Assembly (NCBI GenBank): GCA_014925825.1
Contig: JACGCK010000013.1
Span: 186,001 to 250,000, forward strand
DNA from: Pholiota molesta
Lineage: Eukaryota > Basidiomycota > Agaricomycetes > Agaricales > Strophariaceae
Direction: 5' to 3'
Length of the DNA stretch: 64,000 bases
Shown: in pieces, positions 1 through 9,032 of the stretch
How the letters are laid out: each line of letters starts with the position of its first letter
How positions within the stretch are numbered: position 1 is the first letter of the stretch
Position numbers and translations under genes: made by a program
Notes under the pieces: generated by a model
What the model was told of the DNA's origin: nothing
Databases searched by the model: none
What the model saw: the letters and a program-made list of their open reading frames with translations, nothing else

Positions 1-885
1 CGTACCCCACAGCGCCATAACAGAATCGCGGCCAGAGGGAGACCCTAGGGTCTGAATTTGTACGGATTTCGGACTGTAGATGTGTCAGTATGTTGATTAA
101 GGAGATGTATATAGAATAATTGGACAGTACCCTTTGTCTGGTTGATTGCTGACAGTCAAACGAATAGCCGGAGAGCCCGCACATGGGCCTAGGGCATACG
201 CGTTCAAAAGAGCCAGCGCCTTTCCAAATTCGCGCTTGATGTTTCGCTCTAGTTCTTTCCGCCGTACTGCCAATGGGGAGAAGATGTTGGTGAGGGTAAC
301 GGTGGTACCTTGCTAAAAATTCATGAGAAGTCGAGGATGCATGCTGAATGCGATGCTCACCTTCCTCGCTGCTTTGCTCGTCTTCTTTATCTGGCCACTA
401 CCGTCCAGAACTAGAAGAGTTCCCATTGGAACTGTTGCTGCAGTTGCCGTGCAAACAGTCACTTGTTCGCTTAGAGCACATAGAGAGGATAGAGCCTCTC
501 CTCTGAAACCGAATGTGTGTACTGAGAGAAGGTCCGAAAAGGTCTCGAGCTTCGATGTACGATGTTTTAGAGCTAATGAAATGTCAAGCATATTCGAATA
601 CATGTTACAACAAACGAACACACCGATGCTTTCATGATCCTCCTCAGATATACCGCATCCATTGTCGATAACTTCTATTGTTGATAAGCCATAATTCTTA
701 AACCGTACCTCTACGCGCTCAGTTAGCCAAAGAACGCGTGAATTATCGAAAGACTTGCCAATATTTGTAGCTCCTCCATCGAGACTGTTTTCCACCAGTT
801 CTTTAACCGCCGTTTGAAGGTCAACAACAACCTGGCCAGAAGTGATATGGTGGATAGAAGCTTTGTCTATGGCTTTGATTGACAT
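1..885 (-). CDS. PMS1: DNA mismatch repair protein PMS1 (MutL homologue), N-terminal part
   Basis: This is the N-terminal ATPase half of the MutL-family protein that in eukaryotes pairs with MLH1 to repair replication mismatches in the nucleus. The start ATG is at 885 and begins [20 protein letters not shown], the usual PMS1/PMS2 start. GHKL ATPase motifs follow: [26 protein letters not shown] and [16 protein letters not shown]. Splicing is clear: introns (minus strand) at 711-758, 573-623, 313-360 and 74-130 restore one frame, and the last visible exon reads [22 protein letters not shown]. Intron 711-758 has a GC donor (G|GCAAGT) and a CTAAC branch site. The gene continues past base 1, so the dimerisation/endonuclease half is missing. 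Identity is firm; the choice between PMS1 and a MLH1 paralogue rests on the SGQVV and SSLCALS segments. Confidence 0.93.
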
Positions 886-1040
886 TGAGCGATGGAGCGC
901 AGCCTGAACGTGCAGTGTAGCATTCAATACCGAGTATGAATCTAAGAAGGCAACTTTGGGAAAGACGCTGACGGGTCGGAGTGTTGTCGGAGTCTGGATT
1001 TGCAAGCATAGACACATCACGTGTAACGGGCGTCTATTCT

Positions 1041-1232
1041 TCAGGTGAACTTCAAAGGCCTAGTTTTCTGAGAATCCAAATTACAAATTTCCGGGCGGGA
1101 ATTTATGGAACGTACCTGTGGGATACCCTTTTTCCGAATAAACTCATACTGTCTATATGAACTCTTGAAACTATTTTTGAACATCCATCCCAAATCCATT
1201 CCTGATTGAGGGCTGCGGTCTGACTGTCTCAT
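1041..1232 (-). CDS. small ORF, hypothetical
   Basis: An ATG at 1232 opens a 63-codon frame. A 48-nt stretch inside it (GTACGT...TTCTCAG, about 1067-1114) looks like an intron; since 48 is a multiple of three, both the spliced (47 aa) and unspliced (63 aa) forms stay open. The middle is basic and aromatic ([17 protein letters not shown]). It lies 155 bp upstream of the PMS1 start on the same strand. I do not recognise a family. It could be a small mitochondrial-type protein, the last exon of a longer gene, or chance. Confidence 0.25.
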   Translation of the reverse strand: MRQSDRSPQSGMDLGWMFKNSFKSSYRQYEFIRKKGIPQVRSINSRPEICNLDSQKTRPLKFT

Positions 1233-1570
1233 TTCAGTTGTTCTTACATGAAACTGTGTTCAAATTGGACCCCGAAATTGGACCTCGGAAGGCATTATAA
1301 TGGTATCAGCCTACCCAAAATTACATTTTGCAGAATAAGATGTTTAATTCTACTGAGAACCGATGTTGTATCATGATTCGTTGCCCCTTCAGACAAGCTC
1401 AAAGGCAGCAAAACATTGATGTTAATCAAGCAACAAGAGATAGAGATTCATCAGCGTCGTAATTCCAAAGAACCCGTCTCGTCCTTGCTTTCCTTATTTA
1501 TATGTCTCAATTCTGTTACAATCTTGCCTGCTACTCGATGCCATCAGAGATTGCAATTGTAGATGCCCCG
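1233..1570. other. non-coding flank left of the retrotransposon
   Basis: No coding segment or RNA gene is recognisable between the small ORF and the 5' LTR. The last five bases, 1566-1570 (CCCCG), are the left copy of the target-site duplication of the LTR element. Confidence 0.6.
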
Positions 1571-1752
1571 TGTCACGATACACGTGACTACCTTCCTCTT
1601 TACATTCCGTAGATTACACTTTTCTTCTTCACTTTTGACCACTTCGTTCTTAGGTACGTTCGTTTGTACATTCGACGTCTACGTACATCTATACAACTTC
1701 GTTCTTAGCGTCTGTCGGTCCCGCGTTGCGCCTTCTCGCCAGCACCCTAACA
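1571..1752 (+). repeat. 5' LTR (182 bp)
   Basis: The sequence runs from TGTCACGATACACGTGAC to CAGCACCCTAACA and I find no difference from the 3' copy. It has TG..CA ends with TGT/ACA inverted termini. A pyrimidine-rich stretch ending TTCTTC precedes A1631; this resembles a fungal initiator and would put the start of R near 1631, giving a U3 of only about 60 bp. Confidence 0.95.
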
Positions 1753-1754
1753 CT

Positions 1755-1765
1755 TGGTCAAAAGT
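1755..1765 (+). other. candidate primer-binding site, self-priming type
   Basis: TGGTCAAAAGT lies two bases after the 5' LTR, where a primer-binding site is expected. It is the exact reverse complement of ACTTTTGACCA at 1631-1641 inside the LTR. Tf1/sushi-group Ty3 elements prime reverse transcription by folding an 11-nt 5' end of their own RNA onto such a site. The leading TGG also fits the CCA end of a tRNA, so tRNA priming is the alternative. Confidence 0.6.
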
Positions 1766-1813
1766 CTCAAATTACACAGAAATTTTCACACCTTCGGAAA
1801 TCCTCGGAATACG

Positions 1814-3033
1814 ATGGACGGCGATCCCGCGCAGCAGCAGCACCTACCCCAGCTTCGGTGGTGCAGCCAGAGGCCTCAGTAACCTCGTCTCCTGCCCCTG
1901 AGCCACTGGCACCCGAGATACTGGCGGTTGGCAGGGCTGTCTTCGATCAGGTCAAGGCACAGTTTAGCGCCCAATTTGCCGAGCTCCAAACGGAGCTGGG
2001 CGATATGCTTCGTCGCGAGGCCCAGTCTGGCGCCCAGTTAGCCGAGCTCCGGAAGGAGCTAGGTGATGCGCTTCGTCGGGTGGCCGTGTTGGAGACTGAG
2101 TTGCAGAATACTCAGGCACATGTGGCGCGTGGTATTGCTTCTCATGCCCCAAAGGTCTCCCCACCTGCGAAGTTTGATGGGAAGCCTCCAAAAGATCTGG
2201 CTGACCAGTTCATTCGCCAAATCTCGAATGCCGCTCTGTTTGAGAGCTTTGTGAGCGACGAGCAGAAGATCCTGTGGGCGGAGTCTTTCCTTACCGGACA
2301 GGCTTTCAGTTGGTCATCAACTCTTACATCCCATGGTGATCGCGACTCCAATCCGGCTCGATTTGTTTGGACAGAGTGGATTCGCCTGTTCAAGGAGACA
2401 TTCTGCACACGCGACGCGGCGGCGGAGGCACTTCGGAAGCTCTCGGTTCTGGTGCAGGGTTCCAAGTCAATTACCCAGTACTGCACGGAGTTTAAGGAAC
2501 TCACCGTCAAGCTTGCGGCTGCGGACCAAGGGAGCGAGTTTGTGAAGGAGCGGTTCTGGGCGGGGTTGAATGTCGCTGCAAAGGAGGCCTTGGTGAACAC
2601 CGATTACCGCACGGTTGACGAAGCTCAGGACATTCTGCTCCGTCGCGAGGCGCGGTTGGCGGATATTGAGGTGGCGAAGCGGCAAGGGAAGCAGGCAGGG
2701 TCGCAGGGCTCGGGCGCATCATCGGGTGCTAAGCCGGCAGTGCCTGCCCGTCCTGTGGGCAACCAGTCAGCCACCTTGCCAGCCGCGGTGAAATCGAATC
2801 CGCCAGCTTCGAGGGACCCAAACGCGATGGACGTGGATGCGGCGAAGCGTGTGTCTGGGCGTTCTCGGCGGACATGCTTTGCTTGTGGGGGCGAGGGACA
2901 TTTTGCGGTGGACTGCCCCACTTATGCAGCATCTTTGAAGGCCGCGCTCGTCAAGGAGGTTCTTGCGATGCAGAAGGCAGCATCGGGGTTGGGTTCGTCG
3001 CCTTCGGAGGAGCCTGGGAAGGGTTTTGCATAG
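1814..3033 (+). pseudogene. gag polyprotein of the LTR retrotransposon, start out of frame
   Basis: The long open frame encodes a retrotransposon capsid/nucleocapsid protein. It has an N-terminal heptad-like region (QLAELRKELGDALRRVAVLE), a gag core around 2160-2650 (KFDGKPPKDLADQFIRQIS, WAGLNVAAKEAL, LRREARLADIEVAKR) and a C-terminal CCHC zinc knuckle CFACGGEGHFAVDC at about 2875-2916. The frame has no ATG before about 2005. The only well-placed ATG (1814) is in another frame that stops at about 1882, so a one-base indel in the CAG-rich stretch 1825-1875 probably disrupts the start. The 3' end overlaps the pol frame, as is common for these elements. Confidence 0.85.
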
Positions 3034-6000
3034 GACTGCCTCGTACGGTCGCACCGAGTGCAGTCAACAGGTTTTCTGTATTGGCCCCGACTAGTAATCA
3101 ATCTCTTTTGCTTGGTCCAAATGAAGAACGACACATACCTAAGCGGCGACGGCGGCGGCACAAGTGCGTTGCTGTGGTTCGTGCACGGGCGCCTCATTCT
3201 CCATTTTCGTCCTTCGAGATACCGATTACTATCCATATACAAGACCCTGCGGCCCTTCTTCAACTCCGTATCGTGGCTTCGCTTGCGATGATTGATTCCG
3301 GGGCGAGTTGTTGCTTTGTCCACCCACGGTTTGTGGAGCAGCACAACTTGCCTATTATTAGGAAGAAGCGTGGACTGCGTCTGCGCATGGTTGATAATTC
3401 AGAGGTTAGGTCTGGCCTTATCACACATGAGGTCCACCTACGGGTGTACATTGGTGACCACTCGGAGGTATTGGTCTTCGAGGTTGCTGATATTGGTGAC
3501 GACAACTTGATTTTGGGCTTGAACTGGCTGCGATGTCACAATCCGGCAATCAATTGGGAACGATCTCTGGTAGATTTTCGCTCCGCGTTCTGTCGCGAGC
3601 ATTGTTTGCCAGCTCCGGAGCCTACAGGGCAGCGTGCAGCAGCTGTGGTGCCACATGGTGGGCCACGCTGCCCGCCTCGCAAGTTGGTCCTGGAACGTGC
3701 TCGACGTGAGGCTCGCAGGATTGTGGCGGCATTGAAGAGGGGGGAGGAGGTTGTGCCTGCGGCTGATTTGGAGAGGTCGAGGCTGCTGGATAGATCGGAG
3801 GGGGCTTCTGCCGTACCGCGTGTTGCGCGTGCACGGAAGACGAACCGAAGTGGGAGTGGCCAGCGTGTGCGGACACCTCGTGAGGCCTTTGCATTGCTGA
3901 AGCGGTCCCGGACATGCCGGAATCAGTTGCTCCGAGGGCAGTGTACTGAGGCAGTTCGTGTGGCTAAAATGGCGATTGACGAGGCGATCTGGGCGCAGGA
4001 GAGCGTGGCAGGGCCGAGTGATGGTGGGCGGCGTTCTTCGTGGTTGTTCGAGCAGAGATGGGATGGCGAGTCGGTGTATACCGTGCGAGGGCCGGAGATT
4101 CGGGGGGCGGCTGCGCGGTCATTTGCGCAGGAGTTGGCAGAAGAGGCGGCGCAGAAGGAGGCCAAGCCGGAGAAGTCAGTGGAGGAGATGGTGCCCGCAG
4201 AGTTCCACGAGTTCTTGGATGTGTTCGACAAGAAACGGTCTGAGCGTCTTCCGCCACATCGCCCGCACGACCTCGCCATTGATCTAGAAGGGGATGTTCT
4301 ACCGCCTACTGGGAAATTGTACCAGCTGGCGCCAGCGGAGCTTCGGGCACTGCGGGAATTCATCGACGAGAACCTGAAGAAGGGCTACATCCGTCCTTCA
4401 AAGGCACCGTGCGGAGCTCCCGTGTTTTTCGTGAAGAAGAAGGATGGTTCATTGCGCTTGGTGGTGGATTTTCGGGCGCTCAATGCTATTACACGCCCAG
4501 ATTCCTATCCCATTCCATTGACATCGGAGCTGCTGGATAGGCTGAAGGCGGCGAAGGTGTTTACGACGCTCGACATGCACTGGGGGTACTATAACGTCCG
4601 GATCCGCGAGGGCGATGAGTGGAAAACGTCCTTCCGCACGCGTTATGGTCAATTCGAGTTCTTGGTGATGCAGTTTGGGCTTCGTAATGCACCTGCGGCT
4701 TTTCAGCGGATGGTTAACGACCTGTTCCATGACCTGGTGGATGTTTATGTGGTGCTTTACCTGGATGACATTATTATTTTCTCGGAGGACCCGAGCCAGC
4801 ACGACGCGCATGTCAAGGAGGTTTTGCGGCGCTTGTGCGAGGCTGATCTGTACCTCAAGCCGGAGAAGTGCTCCTTCCGGACGACGTCGGTCGACTACCT
4901 TGGCTTGAAGATAACACCCAGGCACATTGGTATGGACCCCGTCAAGATTAGCGGTGTGACAGATTGGCCCGTTCCACAGTCAGTGCGCCATGTAAATCAG
5001 TTCCTGGGTTTCTGCAACTTCTATCGTCGATTTGTGGAGGATTATGCGAGAATTACGAGGCCGCTGGAGAGGCTGAAGCGGAAGGATGTTGCGTGGCGGT
5101 GGGGTGCGGCGGAACAGGAGGCGTTTGAGGGATTGAAGACGGCTTTCGTGGAGGCGCCGATATTGATGATGCCCGACATGGAGGCACCTTTCCGAGTTGA
5201 GACTGATGCCTCCGACTTTGCGTTGGGTGCTATCCTGTCTCAGCGTGATGCATCTGGGGATTGGAGGCCTGTGGCTTACTTTTCGAAGGCTATGCAGCCT
5301 GCCGAGCGGAACTACGACATCTACGACAAGGAGTTGTTAGCGATTGTTCGTGCGCTTGAAGCTTGGCGGCCTTACCTTGAGGGGAACCCACATCAAGTTG
5401 AGATCTTCTCCGACCACCGGAATCTCGAGTTCTTCATGACGGCGAAGGACTTGAATCGTCGTCAGGCGCGTTGGAGCCTCTTTCTTAATCGCTTCAACTT
5501 CGTGATTCATCATCGGCCTGGGCGCTTAAGCGCCGGGCCAGACGAGTTGTCGAGGCGCGCTGACCATGAAGTGCCGGCTGGCGAGCGCGATAACGGGTGT
5601 GTGCAGGTGCTCCCTCCGAGCCGCGTTGCGAAAGGGGTCGAGTCGGATGGTGCTGAGGAGGTACGACGGGTGAGGCGGGCAGTTGTGGTGGATTGGAGGC
5701 GGTGTGGGGAGTCGGAGGTAGTAGCTAGGGTGGGGCAGGTGGTTCCCAATGATGCGGCAATATTGCAGCAAGTTCGCGTGGCGTCGAGAAAGGATCCTCG
5801 TCTGGATGTGATGTGGGATCTGGCGGCTGCTCCGGCCTCGGTGCGCTCGCGCTTGAAGGACTTCGTGGTGGACAATGGCGTGGTTCGCTTCCGCGGGTTG
5901 GTCTATGTGCCCAATGATGACGAGATCAAGCGGCAGGTGCTACAGCTGTACCACGATTCTATTCCAGCAGGGCACCCCGGCAGGGCCAACACCTTGGCGC

Positions 6001-6175
6001 TTGTTGCGCGCAACTACTACTGGCCGCGTATGTCCGAATTCGTCAACCGCTACGTGGATGGCTGCGAAACTTGTCAGCGTACAAAGCCGCGTCGGAGGAA
6101 GCCTCACGGACCTTTACAACCACTGGAAGTTCCAGATGGGCCATGGCAGCACATCTCAACGGATTTTGTCGGGCC

Positions 6176-6350
6176 TAGGGATGCCGAAGTTCGGTTCAGC
6201 TCGGTTCTTGACCCCTTCAGCCAGAACCGAGAACTGAACTGACAGAGAACTGCCCGAACCGGAACTGAACTGGAATAGAACCGACAGAATCGGTTCTGTC
6301 GGTTCGGTTCTAGTTCTGGAACCGGTTCGAACCGTAGAACCGATGGAATT
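6176..6350. repeat. left terminal and subterminal repeats of the hAT-like element
   Basis: The 22-bp terminal inverted repeat is followed by many copies of GGTTC/GAACC in both directions, including GGTTCGGTTC and GAACCGGTTCGAACC. In hAT elements such clustered subterminal motifs bind transposase. That role is inferred here. Confidence 0.75.
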
Positions 6351-6671
6351 TTATCCAAACCCATCCTTACGCAGGTAGAATCACCACATGAAGGGGTCTC
6401 TATGGGTGCCCACCAAACGCCATCAAGTTGCGTCTCTCCGCCTCAGAACCCTGCATATTGCAGGCTTCCTCGTACGTGGAGACGGTATAGTGATGGTGGA
6501 GGCATTATGCGCCCACTCGCGCCGCCCGTTCGTGTGCCGTCCATCTGTCGCCTGTCGCGCGCCATCGTGCGCGGTCGTCCATCGTCGTTCGAGCGCCGTT
6601 GGGTCGTACCTGCCGTTGGCTTGCTCCCACGGCGCCCGTTCCTATCGCCCTTGGCGCATCGGACGAGCAGC

Positions 6672-6715
6672 CCTGCGCGTCGTTGTACAGATACCTGCGC
6701 GTCGTTGTACGGATA
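6672..6715. repeat. tandem 22-bp repeat inside the hAT-like element
   Basis: Two adjacent copies of CCTGCGCGTCGTTGTACAG plus ATA differ by one base (A/G). The function is unknown. It lies in the GC-rich non-coding interior. Confidence 0.7.
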
Positions 6716-7467
6716 CACACGCGGGTGAAACCCGCACGCTGTCGCCGAGCCCGAGCCCAGTCGCGATGCTGAACTGGTGCTGCGCCGCGGCGGCGGCGGC
6801 GGCAGACACCAGGGACGCGGAGAGGGGGTTATGGTGCGCCAACGCGGACGCGCCGAGGCGCTGCGACGATGGAGGTCCATCATTGCTGATGAACCCGCGG
6901 GGCACCCAGCCCGCGCCAGCTGCGCCCAGCTCAAACGGGGACCCGTCGTCACCAGCGCCCTCGTCGCCCTCCCTCGCCTTCCGCCGCCCTCCCTCTTCTC
7001 CGGCGCTCGCTCGCCAACTCGCCGTGGCGGCGCCTCGTAGTACGCGATTGGGTGCCGAGCCTTGCAGTGTGTCGCGTGTCGCGGGCGCTCCGTTGGTTGC
7101 TGGGTGGGGTGCCGTGGGCTGCGCGTTCGCGCTCGTCGTCGGCCGGTGGTGACGTGGCGTGCACGGGTTGGCGGCTGGCGGCGGTGCGCGTGGTGTCGCG
7201 TCGTTCTAGGCGCAGCTGTCTTACACCGGCCCACATCCTCGACAGAGGGAGGGGCACACGGCGCGCGGTGATGTGGAGAAGAGGGTGCTGCAACAGAGTG
7301 AAATCAACGTTGATTTCATTTTCAAGCGGAGCTTCAATCTCCGAACGTGGCTTGATGGCACGTGTCAGCATGTGTCGTGTCATCTCTGTCCGCCAATTCT
7401 TGCTGGTTCTCAATGATTTTGGTGTAGCTTGCTCAATTTTCCACCAATAAATACCAGATTTTGAGCA

Positions 7468-7647
7468 CAGAAAGTTCGGTTCGAACCGGTTCGAACTCGG
7501 TTCTGGTACCCCCAGGATTCTCAGAACCGAGAGCCGAACCGTATGCCAGAATGCCCGAACCGGAACCGGACTGAACCAGAACCGTCGGTCCGGTTCGGCC
7601 GGTTCCGGTTCTCTGCGCCAGTTCGGAACCGAACTTCGGCATCCCTA
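7468..7647. repeat. right subterminal and terminal repeats of the hAT-like element
   Basis: This is the counterpart of the left end: dense GGTTC/GAACC motifs (for example GGTTCGAACCGGTTCGAAC near 7478 and GGTTCGGCCGGTTCCGGTTC near 7592), ending in the inverted terminus CCGAACTTCGGCATCCCTA at 7647. Confidence 0.75.
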
Positions 7648-8490
7648 GTCGGGCCTCTCCCACAGTGCAAGGGGTATGATATGGTGCAGGTGGTTTGCGA
7701 CAAGTCGACGAAGCGTGCGCACTTTATTCCAGCTCGTCAGGTGGACAGTGCAGTGGAGGCGTGTGATCGGTATATCGAGAGAGTGTGGTGTTTGCATGGG
7801 ACGCCGAAGAAGATCATCAGCGACCGCGACCCGAAATTCATAGCGGCATATACCAGGCGGTTGTGGGAGCGTATGGGCATCAAGCGTGCTCTTTCGACAG
7901 CGCATCATCCTGAAACAGACGGTCAGACGGAGCGGGCTAACCAGGAACTCGAGATTTACCTGCGCGCGTACGTCGATTACTACCAAGACGACTGGGTGGA
8001 CTGGCTGCCCTTCGCTGAGTTTTCGTACAACAATCGCGTTAATTCGTCCATTGGCATGTCGCCGTTTTACGCCGAGTACGGGTACAACCCTCGTTTTCTA
8101 TCGACCCAGTCAATTCGCAGTCAGTGCCAAAGGCGGATGAGAGGTTGGATCGCATACATGAGGTCCAGGAAGAGTTGAAGGTCTTGTTGGAGTTGGCGGC
8201 GGAGAGGATGAAGCGCTTCCACGATGCGTGGGTGGACGAGTCGCCCGATTTCGTTGTTGGAGACCGCGTCTTTTTGGAACGTGCGGATTTGCGCTCCACG
8301 CGCCCGAGCCACAAGCTCGATTTCCGGCGCTTTGGGCCCTTCAGGATTTCGCAGAAGTTGTCCGATACCGCGTACCGCCTGGAGTTGCCCCATGGGTGGT
8401 CAATTCATGATGTATTCCATGTTTCTTGCTTGATTCCGGTGAGCGAGGACACGATCGTAGGGCGCTTATTTTTAGCTGCGTCTCGTTTCT

Positions 8491-8508
8491 TAAGAAGGAG
8501 GGGGCGAG
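8491..8508 (+). other. polypurine tract of the LTR retrotransposon
   Basis: TAAGAAGGAGGGGGCGAG is almost all purine and abuts the 3' LTR at 8509. This is the expected position for the plus-strand primer of reverse transcription. Confidence 0.8.
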
Positions 8509-8690
8509 TGTCACGATACACGTGACTACCTTCCTCTTTACATTCCGTAGATTACACTTTTCTTCTTCACTTTTGACCACTTCGTTCTTAGGTACGTTCG
8601 TTTGTACATTCGACGTCTACGTACATCTATACAACTTCGTTCTTAGCGTCTGTCGGTCCCGCGTTGCGCCTTCTCGCCAGCACCCTAACA
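8509..8690 (+). repeat. 3' LTR (182 bp)
   Basis: It matches the 5' LTR base for base as far as I can read and is followed by the right target duplication CCCCG at 8691-8695. Confidence 0.95.
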
Positions 8691-8695
8691 CCCCG

Positions 8696-9032
8696 GGTCT
8701 ACAGATGCACGGAGTGCTGAAACACTTTATAACACTGTCGTTCTTTTATTATTTAGCTTATTTGTGTAGTCGGCTGCGTCCATTGACCATTCAGCCTGGT
8801 GCATTGAACGTAGACCCAAGCCACCATAGAGCAGCCTAAAAATAGAAGTTGCAGGGTCATCTCTCGAGTCAAGTTGTCCGCAGCCGCACCGAACTTTTCA
8901 TCAAGAACCATGATCATGATGTAAGATAGATTCTTGTCTTCCAACTACCTTGACTCACTCACGGATAAGACTAGCCCACAACACATTCCCATCGTCCGTA
9001 TTGCAGCAAGTTAAACCCACAGTCGCATACTC
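8696..9032. other. intergenic, presumed promoter of the 9033 gene
   Basis: There is no coding signal on either strand. The LTR element therefore ends about 340 bp upstream of the start codon of the next gene and could affect its promoter. Confidence 0.5.

Larger units (their letters stand above)
6176..7647. mobile_element. hAT-like non-autonomous DNA transposon nested in the integrase
   Basis: The insertion has 22-bp perfect terminal inverted repeats beginning TAGGGATGCCGAAGTTCGG. It is flanked by an exact 8-bp target duplication GTCGGGCC (6168-6175 and 7648-7655). Removing the element and one duplication restores the integrase reading TDFVGPLPQCK. An 8-bp duplication with a TAGGGATG end is the hallmark of the hAT superfamily (Ac-like ends). 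No transposase motif is visible, so it would need one in trans. The interior is GC-rich and includes a tandem 22-bp repeat at 6672-6715. Confidence 0.9.
3034..8508 (+). pseudogene. pol polyprotein (protease, RT, RNase H, integrase), interrupted
   Basis: Domains in order: aspartic protease (MIDSGASCCFV near 3290); reverse transcriptase with LVVDFRALNAITRPDSYPIP and the catalytic YLDD at 4758-4769; RNase H (TDASDFALGAILSQ, DKELLAIVRALEAW, SDHRNLEFF); and integrase with the HHCC finger (HPGRANTLALVARNYYWPRM, CETCQRTKPR). The first catalytic Asp lies in HISTDFVGP just before the hAT insertion at 6176. Coding resumes at 7648 with the second Asp (ISDRDPKF) and the Glu (HHPETDGQTERANQELE). A one-base indel near 8093-8100, in a T run, moves the frame before VPKADERLDRIHEVQEEL. 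After the GPFRISQKLSDTAYRLELP segment the frame ends without a chromodomain. The protein would be non-functional. Confidence 0.93.
1571..8690 (+). mobile_element. Ty3/gypsy LTR retrotransposon, disrupted, with nested hAT-like insertion
   Basis: A full-length element is bounded by two 182-bp direct repeats (1571-1752 and 8509-8690) that start TGT and end ACA, and by a 5-bp target duplication CCCCG at 1566-1570 and 8691-8695. The internal order gag, protease, reverse transcriptase, RNase H, integrase is that of Ty3/gypsy (Metaviridae). The copy cannot make an intact polyprotein: the gag start is out of frame, a 1,472-bp DNA transposon splits the integrase, there is a frameshift near 8095, and the usual C-terminal chromodomain is absent. 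The two LTRs read as identical, so the insertion is recent despite the damage. It sits between the PMS1 region and the 9033 gene and interrupts neither. Confidence 0.96.

Noticed and set aside
1726..1813. Extension of gag upstream into the LTR
   Set aside because: The apparent start at 1726 is TTG, not ATG, and lies inside the LTR; the real start is probably the ATG at 1814 in a shifted frame.
6388..7234. Open frames of 254 codons (+) and 263 codons (-) inside the hAT-like element
   Set aside because: They overlap on opposite strands in GC-rich sequence, are dominated by Arg/Ala/Ser/Pro, and show no transposase or other motif.
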